Shown piece after piece: positions 52,062 to 60,248 of a stretch of 64,000 nucleotides of DNA. The translations under genes and the position numbers were made by a program. The notes beneath the pieces were generated by a model that did not search any database, had not been told where the DNA came from, and saw nothing but the letters and a program-made list of their open reading frames with translations. Source of the DNA: Streptomyces sp. V2I9 (lineage in GTDB: Bacteria > Actinomycetota > Actinomycetes > Streptomycetales > Streptomycetaceae); contig NZ_JAUSZJ010000002.1 of assembly GCF_030817475.1 (NCBI RefSeq), positions 5,160,626 through 5,224,625 on the forward strand, written 5' to 3'. Positions within the stretch are counted from its first letter, which is position 1. Each line of letters opens with the position of its first letter.

Positions 52062-53652
52062 GATCAGGGTCTTGAGCTGCCAGTTCATGCTGCGCGTCGC
52101 GGCTTGGTGCCGACCTTGTGGTGCGCGGGGCGGCTATACGCCTCGCCGGTGGCGAGGACTTTACCCACGTCGTAACGGGTGGCGGGGCGATGGTTTTTCG
52201 AACCCGGTGGCCGACCAGGGCCGGGGCGGGAGGGTTTCGGTGCACTGGCCGGTGAGCCGGCCTTCGTGCACAGGTTCCTGAACCCTCTGCGGACGCGGGC
52301 GGGCGTCAGTCTGTTCGGCTCGGTCGGCTTCTCCCAGGGCCTGCGGAGGTCGACGGCCAGCGGTCGGGCGAGCCGGAGCTGGGCATAGGCAGCGATCACT
52401 ATCCAGGTCCACCGGTCGGCCGCCTCCGAGCTGCGGAGCCGGGGTTTGGTCCACCCGAGAGTCTGCTTGAACAGGCGGAACGTGTGCTCGATGTCGAAAC
52501 GGCGGAGGAAGGACTGCCAGCAGCGGTCGACGTCGGCTTCGGTGGCGCCGTTGCGCGACCACCACAGCCAGACCGGCTTGTTGACCCCTCCGCTGGGCAG
52601 CTTCTCCACGACCAGGCGGATGACGGTGCCCTCGATGACGGGCAGCGGCCCGTCGTGGTCGAGCCATGCGGCCCGGCGGGTCAGCCGCGGGTGCAGCCGG
52701 TCCCACGCCTGCGCCGTCGCCTTCCCATAGAGCCGGGTGTCGGTGACCGTCACGGCCTGCTCGACACCCCAGGTTGCGGGGTCGCCGAAGACGAACTCGC
52801 CGCCGTGCTTGGGCGGCCGACCGCCCTTGGGGTTGGCCAGGTGGAACTCCTTGCGGGAGGGCGTCGGACGGCGCATCACACGGTCCGAACGGAGCCGACC
52901 GAGGACCTCGACGGGCAGGTCACCCAGCAGGTGGGCGATGCGCGGAGCGTCGTATCCCGCGTCCAGCACGATCAGGACTTCCGGGTCACCCGGTCGCCAC
53001 TGGCCGGCGGCGACGAGCCGCTCGACGACCTCGCGGATCTGCACGGTGGTCACCGCTGCGACGTCGGCGCCGGGCTCCAGGCGGACCGCGTCCAGCACCG
53101 CCGTCCAGGACGTGCGGCCAGTTTCCAGCGCGGCCACCACCGAGTACGGCCAGCCGGGCACCATCTGGTGCTTGCCCTCACCCCGCCCGAACGTGTGGCA
53201 AAAGGACCGGTCAGCACACGTGTTGGCATCCGGCCGCAGCCACGGCGAGACATCCACCGCCAGTACAAGCCGACCGTCCGCCGCCCTCGGCAGCGGCACC
53301 CCGGCGAGCGCCCGGCGCAGCCGGGCGACGTCGATCCGGCCCTGGTTGAGTCCGCCGTACAGAGCCCCGTGCCCACGACGGTGCTCGGGCGCGAGCGCGA
53401 GATCAACCAGCGTCCGCACCGGCCCGTCCGTGCACAGCAGCGCATCACACAACTCGAACAAGGCGTCGCCCCGCGCCGTCATGCACGCGTACAGCTCCGA
53501 CCGGAAGAGTGACACTTCCATGAACGCATCCCGCAGGACGCTCTGATGCACCAAACTCACGACCACGGCCTTCGCACTGATCCACTCTGTGACGGAGCAC
53601 AGGATCAGACGAAGGCCGCCTTCGCGTCCGCTGAACTGCGAAAACGCCGATC
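52062..53652 (-). mobile_element. Insertion sequence carrying an NF041680/IS4-like transposase
   Basis: Limits are inferred from imperfect ends: gatcagggtcttgagctgcc (left) against gatcggcgttttcgcagttc (right, complementary strand), which share GATC, GG-GT and CAGTTCA with gaps. No target duplication is obvious, so the boundaries are approximate. It contains one full-length transposase gene. Confidence 0.5.
52085..53521 (-). CDS. Transposase, NF041680-like (IS4-type DDE)
   Basis: 478 residues from ATG 53521 (ATG-like starts further upstream add ~15 residues). N-terminal FRSELYACMTARGDALFELC, LALAPEHRRGHGALYGGLNQ, first catalytic Asp probably in LVLAVDVSPWLRPDANTC, second in VLIVLDAGYDAPRIAHLL, and the C-terminal DDE segment around RCWQSFLRRFDIEHTFRLFK (family Y-(2)-R-(3)-E-(6)-K-like: RFDIEHTFRLFKQ). 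These match the large Streptomyces transposase group I recall as NF041680. The frame is intact, so the element may be active. It faces away from the IS5-like element. Confidence 0.85.
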   Translation of the reverse strand: MEVSLFRSELYACMTARGDALFELCDALLCTDGPVRTLVDLALAPEHRRGHGALYGGLNQGRIDVARLRRALAGVPLPRAADGRLVLAVDVSPWLRPDANTCADRSFCHTFGRGEGKHQMVPGWPYSVVAALETGRTSWTAVLDAVRLEPGADVAAVTTVQIREVVERLVAAGQWRPGDPEVLIVLDAGYDAPRIAHLLGDLPVEVLGRLRSDRVMRRPTPSRKEFHLANPKGGRPPKHGGEFVFGDPATWGVEQAVTVTDTRLYGKATAQAWDRLHPRLTRRAAWLDHDGPLPVIEGTVIRLVVEKLPSGGVNKPVWLWWSRNGATEADVDRCWQSFLRRFDIEHTFRLFKQTLGWTKPRLRSSEAADRWTWIVIAAYAQLRLARPLAVDLRRPWEKPTEPNRLTPARVRRGFRNLCTKAGSPASAPKPSRPGPGRPPGSKNHRPATRYDVGKVLATGEAYSRPAHHKVGTKPRRAA

Positions 53653-53699
53653 AAGTTCGAGCCGCGTTCGACGCCGGACCATAAATGACAAGTTCAGAA

Positions 53700-54600
53700 C
53701 GTGTTCGAGATCTGCCGTAGCCGGGGCTCGGGCGGTCGTTGAGCACTGCGTGAGTGGTTCCGGGGGCGGGTATCCGTCGGAGCTGACGGACGAGTAGTGG
53801 GCGTTGGTGGAGCTGGTGCTGCCGCCGGCGCGGGTGGGGCCGAAGGGCGGGCGGCGGGAGGGGCGTCCCCGGTGGCGGGTCGTGGACGCGATCTTCCGCG
53901 TGGTGCGGACCGGCTGTTCGTGACGGCAGTTGCCGAAGGGCTTCCCTTGTTGGCCCACCGTCTATGGGTACCTCACCTGGTGGCACGACGACGGCACGGT
54001 TGAACGCGTCCACGATGCGCTGCGTGAGCGGGTCCGCGAGGCTGAAGGCCACGACCCTGAACCGAGCGCCGGACCGATCGACTCGCAGCCCACGCGCACA
54101 GTTGACAGCGTTCCCGCCGCGACCAGGGGCTTCGACGCGGGCAAGAAGGTCAAGGGCGACAAGCGGTTCATCGTCACCGACACCCTTGGTCTGCTCCTGG
54201 CCGTCCATGTCGTCGCCGCGAGCGTCCAGGACCGTGACGGCGCGCGGCATCCGCTGCTGTGGACCTGCCTGGACCACCCAGGCGTGAAGAAGACCTGGGC
54301 GGACCAGGGGTTCGCCGGACGCCTGGTCGACCGGACCGCACGGATCCTGGGCCGCGAGCTGAAGATCGTCCGCAAGGACCCCGGCCAGAAGGGATTCCAG
54401 GTCCAGCCAAAGCGCTGGGCGGTGGAGCGGACCCTGTCGTCGCTGTCCCGCCCGGGACTGCGAGCAGCAGCCCGCACTCCGAAACCATGATCCGCTGGGC
54501 GGTGATCGGCATCATGGTCCGTCGATTCAACCGCGGCCGACCGGCAACTCGCCGGCCCCCGACGGCTCCCACGCCCTAACCGGTGAGATCTCGAGTACGG
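53700..54600 (+). mobile_element. IS5-like element, decayed
   Basis: About 900 bp. Ends: left cgtgttcgagatctgccg, right (complement) cgtactcgagatctcaccg, imperfect inverted repeats sharing TCGAGATCT. It carries one inactivated transposase gene. The first 401 bp recur inverted at 55885-56285. Confidence 0.7.
53750..54579 (+). pseudogene. IS5-family transposase pseudogene
   Basis: Read from GTG 53750, the protein is SGSGGGYPSELTDE then TAG at 53795 (expected Gln of DEQW), continues WALVELVLPPARVGPKGGRR ... RTGCS, then TGA at 53921 (expected Trp of CSW), then RQLPKGFPCWPTVYGYLTWW, SAGPIDSQ (first Asp), and DADQ-equivalent WADQGFAGRLV. Near 54445 a deletion shifts the frame; the family C-terminus SETMIRWAVIGIMVRRFNRG appears in another frame to 54579. 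With two nonsense codons and one frameshift it cannot make transposase. Both nonsense changes are transitions. Confidence 0.88.
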
Positions 54601-54668
54601 TCTCAGTACAGCTGAACAACAGCAGCTCGCAACCAAGATCAATTAGCCTGCGCGACAGGTACGCCACC

Positions 54669-55481
54669 TTAGGTCTGGCTCAGGCTCCTGTTGTTGGGGG
54701 TGGCGGGCGGGGCGACCGGGGGTGGTGTGTGCGTTGGAGTTCCGATCGCCTGCGTGGCTCCTGGGCTGAGCAGGGCCGCAGCCGCAGCCGCGGAATTCGA
54801 TGGTGCCGCGTTCGGCAGGGTGACCGGGCTTTCGGGCATCATCATCATCGCTCTGGGGAGCTCGGCGTCAGCGGAGCCTTTTGCGTATTCGCGGGCCGCA
54901 TCCACGCCGACCATCACTGACGTGTGGGGAAGCATCTCCGGCGCGATGAATCGGGCGTACTCCTGGACCTGTACTTTTCTCGTGTTTTCCGCTATTCCCC
55001 AAGGGATGATAACTTCTTCGAATCCATTGTCGGTGGCCCCTACCCGCAGCACTGTGTTCCGTGCGGCAAGAGATTTCATAAGGGGCTGATCGGCGGGAAG
55101 TTGCAGCTGTGCCTTCAGGTCCTGAACCTTACCATCCACCGCAGCCTTGCTCACGTCAACAATTTCCACGTCCGCAACGTCAACGCGCATAACACCCCCA
55201 GCTATCATGACCGACCCGGGGTATTTGCTCATCAGTCTTGCGGCAGTTTCTTCCCGGTCGCTCACTGAAAGCCAGGTCAGGTCCCGGACCAGCGAATCGT
55301 TATCCTCATACGGCTCCGAAACGCTGTATCCAGCCGCGTCCCGAGGAGTGCTCGCTACGTAAAAACCTTTCCAGTTCGGATCGAAGTTTCCGCCGTTTCC
55401 CCCGGCTCTCGAGAGGCCGCTCAACATCGCTTCGGCGTGATCGGGATGCTTGTAGCCGTGATATGCCGTAAATGTCGCCAC
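54669..55481 (-). CDS. Exotoxin A/cholix-like mono-ADP-ribosyltransferase
   Basis: 270 residues from GTG 55481, chosen because GAAGGAAG lies 6 bp upstream. The N-terminal ~170 residues parallel the catalytic domain of Pseudomonas exotoxin A and cholix: FTAYHGYKHPDHAEAMLSGL (toxin: FVGYHGTFLEAAQSIVFGG), NWKGFYVASTPRDAAGYS (WRGFYIAGDPALAYGYA), GGVMRVDVADVEI (ALLRVYVPRSSL) and NGFEEVIIPWGIAE (GRLETILGWPLAE). Key residues: H8, Y41 and Y52 spaced Y-x10-Y, and E156 five before W161, the H-Y-Y-E set of diphtheria-type toxins, which modify diphthamide in eukaryotic EF-2. There is no signal peptide or receptor/translocation domain; the C-terminal ~60 residues are Ala/Pro/Thr-rich. DNA is AT-richer than its surroundings, and the gene sits between inverted IS5 copies. 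Homology is judged by eye; target and export are unknown. Confidence 0.75.
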   Translation of the reverse strand: MATFTAYHGYKHPDHAEAMLSGLSRAGGNGGNFDPNWKGFYVASTPRDAAGYSVSEPYEDNDSLVRDLTWLSVSDREETAARLMSKYPGSVMIAGGVMRVDVADVEIVDVSKAAVDGKVQDLKAQLQLPADQPLMKSLAARNTVLRVGATDNGFEEVIIPWGIAENTRKVQVQEYARFIAPEMLPHTSVMVGVDAAREYAKGSADAELPRAMMMMPESPVTLPNAAPSNSAAAAAALLSPGATQAIGTPTHTPPPVAPPATPNNRSLSQT

Positions 55482-55884
55482 GCTGATCTTCCTTCGCCTT
55501 CGGGTCTCTGTGCTGATCACCCCCTCAACGCGTGCGGACCTGTCTCCGGTTCACGCGATGTCGGACTGGCCGGTCCCGGCGTCGGACAAGGGTCAAAGCG
55601 GGCCAGGTCGCCAGGGCGTGGCCTCAGCGGTGGCGATGGCCCTCCGGACGGGCCGGGCGGTGGCCGGCACTGGAGCGGCCAGGGCTCAATGCGCGCTGGG
55701 CGGCCGTGACCTGAATGCATCGGCTGCCGGCCGGGTGGAATCCCGAATCGCGCTACCCCGGCCGGGCTGTTCGTGGACCGGGAATGAGCCGATCACTCCT
55801 CCGCGCCCTGGCCTGCACGCTCACCGCCGTAACGGCCAGCCCGTCGCCTTGGTCGTGCCCGGCCGCATGCTGGACGACGGCAAG
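55482..55884. other. Gene-free stretch between the ART gene and the IS5 fragment
   Basis: About 400 bp of GC-rich sequence with no coding frame that looks like a known protein. It probably contains the promoter of the ART gene near 55500-55540 and debris from rearrangement. No terminal repeat was found at its right edge other than the IS5 fragment boundary. Confidence 0.5.
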
Positions 55885-56285
55885 CTGTGCGCGTGGGCTG
55901 CGAGTCGATCGGTCCGGCGCTCGGTTCAGGGTCGTGGCCTTCAGCCTCGCGGACCCGCTCACGCAGCGCATCGTGGACGCGTTCAACCGTGCCGTCGTCG
56001 TGCCACCAGGTGAGGTACCCATAGACGGTGGGCCAACAAGGGAAGCCCTTCGGCAACTGCCGTCACGAACAGCCGGTCCGCACCACGCGGAAGATCGCGT
56101 CCACGACCCGCCACCGGGGACGCCCCTCCCGCCGCCCGCCCTTCGGCCCCACCCGCGCCGGCGGCAGCACCAGCTCCACCAACGCCCACTACTCGTCCGT
56201 CAGCTCCGACGGATACCCGCCCCCGGAACCACTCACGCAGTGCTCAACGACCGCCCGAGCCCCGGCTACGGCAGATCTCGAACAC
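55885..56285 (-). mobile_element. IS5-like element fragment, inverted copy of 53701-54101
   Basis: 401 bp that read, on the minus strand, as the left 401 bp of the IS5-like element, from gtgttcgagatctgccgtag to cgactcgcagcccacgcgca. Every part compared by eye is identical, including both in-frame stop codons, so it was copied after the transposase gene had already died. The right end of the element is missing. Confidence 0.88.
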
Positions 56286-56327
56286 ACGGTCTTCAGAGAT
56301 GAGCGGTTTCGCGGGCTCGGGGCTTGC

Positions 56328-56969
56328 TCACGATGACTGCAGGCGCCGACACGTCACCCCGTCGCTTCCGCCCCCCCGCCACGTCTCCGGCGCCCACACC
56401 CCCGACCGCTTCAGCGACGCCGGGCAGTGGCGGAAGATCTCGTCGATCTCCACGACCAGGGCGAGCGAAGGGCGTTGGCCCTTCACCGCCATCGCGTCGA
56501 AGAACGGCCCGTCCGTGACGATGCGGGCGCGGCCGTTGACCCGCAGGACGTCCATCGCGCCCGGTATCAGGTAGAGCAGGCCCACGCGCGGGTTCGCCAG
56601 GATGTTGTGGAAGCTGTCAGCGCGGCGGTTTCCCGGGCGGTCGGGCAGGGCGATCGTGGACCGGTCCAGGACATGGGTGAAGCCAGGAGTGCCGCCGCGC
56701 GGGGTGGCGTCGCAGTCGCCGTTCGCGTCGGACGTGGCCATCGTGCAGAACGGGGAGCGGGCCAGCAGGTCCAGGTCGTCGTCGGTGAGCCGGTCGTGGA
56801 CCTTGTCGATGACGATCGGGTGCGGGGTCCCCAGGAGTTCGCGCAGTTCTTCCGCCGAGCCGAGGGGCACGGTCCCTGCCAGCGGATCGGCCGAGGCGGC
56901 GGCGGGGGCGGTGGAGGCGGCGGCGTACGGCAAGGGAGTGCTCCGGAGCTGGTGGGTGCGGCAGCGCAC
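56328..56969 (-). CDS. FMN-dependent PPOX-family flavoprotein (MSMEG_1061-like), C-terminus probably clipped
   Basis: 213 residues from GTG 56969 (start uncertain). Pyridoxamine-5'-phosphate-oxidase fold: PIVIDKVHDRLTDDDLDLLA, SPFCTMATSDANGDCDATPR, IALPDRPGNRRADSFHNILA, VGLLYLIPGAMDVLRVNGRA and HCPASLKRSGVWAPETW match the MSMEG_1061-type group. After PETW the sequence becomes RGGGSDGVTCRRLQSS and stops 43 bp from the IS5 fragment; relatives usually continue ~20-30 residues, so the 3' end was likely replaced by the insertion. Divergent from the iron-transport genes with an iron-box-like site between, which suggests a reductase role in iron release (inference). Confidence 0.75.
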   Translation of the reverse strand: MRCRTHQLRSTPLPYAAASTAPAAASADPLAGTVPLGSAEELRELLGTPHPIVIDKVHDRLTDDDLDLLARSPFCTMATSDANGDCDATPRGGTPGFTHVLDRSTIALPDRPGNRRADSFHNILANPRVGLLYLIPGAMDVLRVNGRARIVTDGPFFDAMAVKGQRPSLALVVEIDEIFRHCPASLKRSGVWAPETWRGGGSDGVTCRRLQSS

Positions 56970-56985
56970 GGTCGAACAGGCGCTG

Positions 56986-56999
56986 TTAGGGTGACCTTA
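56986..56999. promoter_or_regulatory. Iron-box-like site between PPOX gene and siderophore transporter
   Basis: TTAGGGTGACCTTA resembles half-conserved DmdR1/IdeR boxes (consensus TTAGGTTAGGCTAACCTAA) and lies between the divergent PPOX gene and the first permease gene. Weaker than the perfect box at 60230. Confidence 0.5.
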
Positions 57000-57167
57000 C
57001 TTCGGGTCCCCTTGTGTTCCCCGTCCGGGGTGGACCGGTCGTGCTCACCCTCCGGGAGGGCCGGCCGACGAGGGCGTCTCCCGTGCCCGAGAGGTCGCGG
57101 CGGCGACCGGCAAGCGTGAGGAACGAACAGTGCACCACCGCATTCCGGCTGCCCCGGCGGCCGGGTC

Positions 57168-58232
57168 GTGAGCCGCTCGGCCCTCCTGGTGAAGGGGAAG
57201 CCGTCCGGCAGCAAGGAGACTCGGCGCAAACGCAGCCGGTCCGTCCTCGCCCTCGGGCTGCTCGCCGCCCTCGCCGTACTCCTCCTCACCGTCGTCGCCA
57301 GCCTCGCCATCGGCTCCGGCGACGTGCCCTTCCGCGACGTCGTCGACGGGGTGCTCGACCCGGACACCGCCGTCAAGGGTCAGCTCATCGTCCAGGAGGT
57401 CCGCATCCCGCGCACCGTCGCCGGGCTCCTGGCGGGGGTCGCGCTCGGCCTCGCGGGCACGGTGATGCAGGGCGTCGCCCGCAACCCCCTGGCCGACCCC
57501 CAGCTCCTCGGCATCAACGCGGGTGCGTCCGTCGCCGTCGTCTGCTCGATCACCCTGCTCGGGTTCACGGCCGCCACCCACTTCATCTGGTTCGGCTTCC
57601 TCGGCGCGCTGCTCGCCGCCCTCCTCGTGTACGGGGTCGGCTCGCTCGGCCGCGAGGGCGCGACGCCGGTGAAGCTGGCCCTCGCCGGGGCCGCGACCGC
57701 CGCCGTCCTCACCTCGATCACCAGCGCCATCCTGCTCCAGGACCGGGGCAGCTACGACCAGTTCCGGTTCTGGCAGCTCGGCGCGCTGACCGCCCGAGGC
57801 CCTGAAGCGCTGTGGCAGGCATCGCCGTTCATCGCGGTCGGGGCCGTGCTCGCGCTGGCCCTCGGACCGCAGCTCAACGCCCTCTCCCTCGGCGACGACC
57901 TCGCCCGCGGCCTCGGCCAGCGCGTCGGGGCCATCCGCATGGCCGCCGCCCTCGCCGTGGTGATCCTCTGCGGCGCGGCCACCGTCGTCGCCGGGCCCAT
58001 CGGCTTCGTGGGGCTCGCCGTGCCGCACGCCGCCCGCCTCATCACCGGACCCGACTACCGCTGGGTGCTCCCGTACAGCATGGTGCTCGCCCCGATCATG
58101 CTGCTCCTCGCGGACATCGTCGGCCGGGTCGTCGCCCGGCCCGGCGAGGTGCAGGTCGGCGTGGTCACGGCCGCCATCGGCTGCATCCCCTTCATCTGGC
58201 TCGTCCGGCGCAGGAAGCTGGTGGAACTGTGA
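57168..58232 (+). CDS. Iron-siderophore ABC transporter permease (FecCD family)
   Basis: 354 residues from GTG 57168 (GTG 57189 possible). Nine to ten membrane helices. Family motifs: LIVQEVRIPRTVAGLLAGVALGLAGTVMQGVARNPLADPQLLGINAG, and near the C-terminus AGPIGFVGLAVPHAARLITG with the EAA-like loop contacting the ATPase. First gene of a four-gene unit (two permeases, ATPase, binding protein). It overlaps the second permease by 4 bp (GTGA). Confidence 0.93.
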   Translation: MSRSALLVKGKPSGSKETRRKRSRSVLALGLLAALAVLLLTVVASLAIGSGDVPFRDVVDGVLDPDTAVKGQLIVQEVRIPRTVAGLLAGVALGLAGTVMQGVARNPLADPQLLGINAGASVAVVCSITLLGFTAATHFIWFGFLGALLAALLVYGVGSLGREGATPVKLALAGAATAAVLTSITSAILLQDRGSYDQFRFWQLGALTARGPEALWQASPFIAVGAVLALALGPQLNALSLGDDLARGLGQRVGAIRMAAALAVVILCGAATVVAGPIGFVGLAVPHAARLITGPDYRWVLPYSMVLAPIMLLLADIVGRVVARPGEVQVGVVTAAIGCIPFIWLVRRRKLVEL

Positions 58233-59317
58233 GCCGCGCACCCGTCGTCGCCGAGAACGCCCCGCACGCGGACACGGAGCGGCTCGCCGACGCCGTACGC
58301 CAGATCTCCGCCGTACGCGGCCGGGGGCTGCGGAGCTCCCTGCTCGTCGGGGCCGGACTGCTGGCCGCCGTGGTCGTCGTGTTCGGCGTCTCGCTCAGCG
58401 TCGGCGACATGGTCATGCCGATCGGGAAGGTCGTGGAGACCCTGTTCGGGGGCGGCGACGGCGGATCGCGGTTCGTCGTCCTGGAACTGCGGCTGCCCCG
58501 CGCCCTCCTGGCCGTCCTCGTCGGTACCGCCTTCGGGCTCTCCGGAGCCGTCTTCCAGAGCGTGCTGCGCAACCCGCTCGCCAGCCCCGACCTCATCGGC
58601 ATCAGCGCCGGAGCCAGTGCGGTCGCCGTCACCGCCGCCCTGCTCTTCCAGGTCAGCGGACTTGCCCTCTCCGCGAGCGCCCTCACCGGCTCGCTGGTCG
58701 CCGGGGCGGCCATCTACCTGCTCGCCTGGCGGCAGGGCGTCACCGGACAGCGCCTGGTCCTCGTCGGGATCGGCGTCGGCATGGGCCTGTCCAGCATCGT
58801 CTGGTACGTGATGGCGCGCTCCGAGGTGACCGACGCGCAGGAGGCGTTCCGCTGGCTCGCGGGCAGCCTCAACGGCCGCTCCTGGAGCCAGGTGTGGCCG
58901 CTGCTCATCGCCCTCGGCCTCCTCGTACCGCTGACCGTCCTCGCCGCCCACGCGCTGCGCCCCCTCCAGCTCGGGGACGACGCCGCCGCTGGGCTCGGCG
59001 CGAAGGTCGAGCGCGGCCGGCTCGCCCTGCTGGCCTGCGCGACCGCGCTCGCCGGGGCCGCGACCGCCGCCGCCGGACCCGTCGGGTTCGTGGCGTTCGT
59101 CGCCGCCCCGATCGCCCGGCGGCTGGTTCCGGGCCGGGGTGCGGCCCTGCCGCAGGCGGCCCTGACCGGGGCGCTCATCGTCCTGGTCGCGGACTTCGCG
59201 GCGCAGCACGCCCTGCCCTCGGTCCAACTGCCGGTGGGCGTGGCCACCAGCATCATCGGAGCCCCGTACCTGCTCCTGCTCCTGGCCCGCGCCAACCGCG
59301 TGGGCAGCGGGGGCTGA
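58229..59317 (+). CDS. Iron-siderophore ABC transporter permease (FecCD family)
   Basis: 362 residues from GTG 58229, overlapping the previous stop. It is the second permease, forming the heterodimeric channel. Motifs: LELRLPRALLAVLVGTAFGL, SGAVFQSVLRNPLASPDLIG, ISAGASAVAV, GQRLVLVGIGVGMGLSSIVW and AAAGPVGFVAFVAAPIARRL. The order and lengths match FepD/FepG-like pairs. Translational coupling on both sides indicates one operon. Confidence 0.93.
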   Translation: MSRAPVVAENAPHADTERLADAVRQISAVRGRGLRSSLLVGAGLLAAVVVVFGVSLSVGDMVMPIGKVVETLFGGGDGGSRFVVLELRLPRALLAVLVGTAFGLSGAVFQSVLRNPLASPDLIGISAGASAVAVTAALLFQVSGLALSASALTGSLVAGAAIYLLAWRQGVTGQRLVLVGIGVGMGLSSIVWYVMARSEVTDAQEAFRWLAGSLNGRSWSQVWPLLIALGLLVPLTVLAAHALRPLQLGDDAAAGLGAKVERGRLALLACATALAGAATAAAGPVGFVAFVAAPIARRLVPGRGAALPQAALTGALIVLVADFAAQHALPSVQLPVGVATSIIGAPYLLLLLARANRVGSGG

Positions 59318-59321
59318 GACG

Positions 59322-60176
59322 GTGGCGTATCGACAAGTCGACGACGACGAAAGGCATGGCCCTGACGTGGCCGAACACACTCTGGAAGCCCGTGACGTCC
59401 GGCTCGGCTACGGCGAACGCGAGATCGTCCCCGGTCTGAGCGTGTCCGTGCCGCCCGGGAAGATCACCGTCATCGTCGGCCCCAACGCCTGCGGGAAGTC
59501 CACCCTGCTGCGCGCGATGGCCCGGCTGCTCGCCCCCTCCGCCGGGGCGGTGCTCCTGGACGGCCGGTCCATCCAGGAGATGCCGACCAAGGAGGTCGCC
59601 TCCGTGCTCGGCATCCTCCCGCAGAGCCCCACCGCCCCCGAGGGCATCGCCGTCGCCGACCTGGTCGGGCGCGGCCGGTACCCGCACCAGGGCTGGTTCC
59701 GCCGCTGGAGCGCCGAGGACGACGAGGCGGTGGCGCGGGCGCTGCTGTCGACCGACGTCCTCGAACTGGCCGACCGGTCGGTGGACGAGCTGTCGGGCGG
59801 TCAGCGCCAACGGGTGTGGATCGCGATGGCGCTGGCCCAGCGCACCGACATCCTGCTGCTCGACGAGCCGACCACCTTCCTGGACGCCAGCCACCAGCTC
59901 GACCTCCTCGACCTCCTCACCGACCTCAACCGCGAGCAGGGCGTCACCATGGTCGCCGTGCTCCATGACCTCAACCTCGCCTGCCGGTACGCGGACCACA
60001 TGATCGCGATGCGGGAGGGGCGGATCGTCGCGGAGGGGCGTCCGGTCGACATCGTGACGGAGGAACTGGTCGGCGAGGTCTTCGGGATGCGCTGCTCGGT
60101 CATCGAGGACCCGGCCTCCGCCACCCCGATGGTGGTGCCGCTGGGTCGCCACCACGTGCAGGGGCCGGGTGCCTGA
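59322..60176 (+). CDS. Iron-siderophore ABC transporter ATPase
   Basis: 284 residues from GTG 59322; GTG 59367 is an alternative start closer to the usual N-terminus. Walker A GPNACGKST (residues 53-61), Q-loop ILPQSP, signature LSGGQRQRVWIAMALAQ, Walker B DILLLDEPTTFLD, and H-loop VLHDLNLACRYADHMIAM. FepC/FecE type. Powers import through the two permeases just upstream. Confidence 0.95.
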   Translation: MAYRQVDDDERHGPDVAEHTLEARDVRLGYGEREIVPGLSVSVPPGKITVIVGPNACGKSTLLRAMARLLAPSAGAVLLDGRSIQEMPTKEVASVLGILPQSPTAPEGIAVADLVGRGRYPHQGWFRRWSAEDDEAVARALLSTDVLELADRSVDELSGGQRQRVWIAMALAQRTDILLLDEPTTFLDASHQLDLLDLLTDLNREQGVTMVAVLHDLNLACRYADHMIAMREGRIVAEGRPVDIVTEELVGEVFGMRCSVIEDPASATPMVVPLGRHHVQGPGA

Positions 60177-60229
60177 GCCCCCGTACGTACGAGGGGGTCC
60201 TCCAGGTCAACCCGCTGGCACCGTTGTCA

Positions 60230-60248
60230 TTAGGTGAGGCTAACCTAA
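60230..60248. promoter_or_regulatory. Iron box (DmdR1/IdeR-type operator)
   Basis: TTAGGTGAGGCTAACCTAA is a 19-bp near-perfect palindrome matching the actinobacterial iron box. It ends on the A of the first possible ATG of the binding-protein gene, so the repressor would cover the start region. Iron-replete repression of the siderophore-binding protein is expected. Confidence 0.88.

Noticed and set aside
53795..53923. Programmed readthrough (TAG then TGA) of the IS5 transposase
   Set aside because: Two different stops plus a later deletion/frameshift make decay far more likely than recoding.
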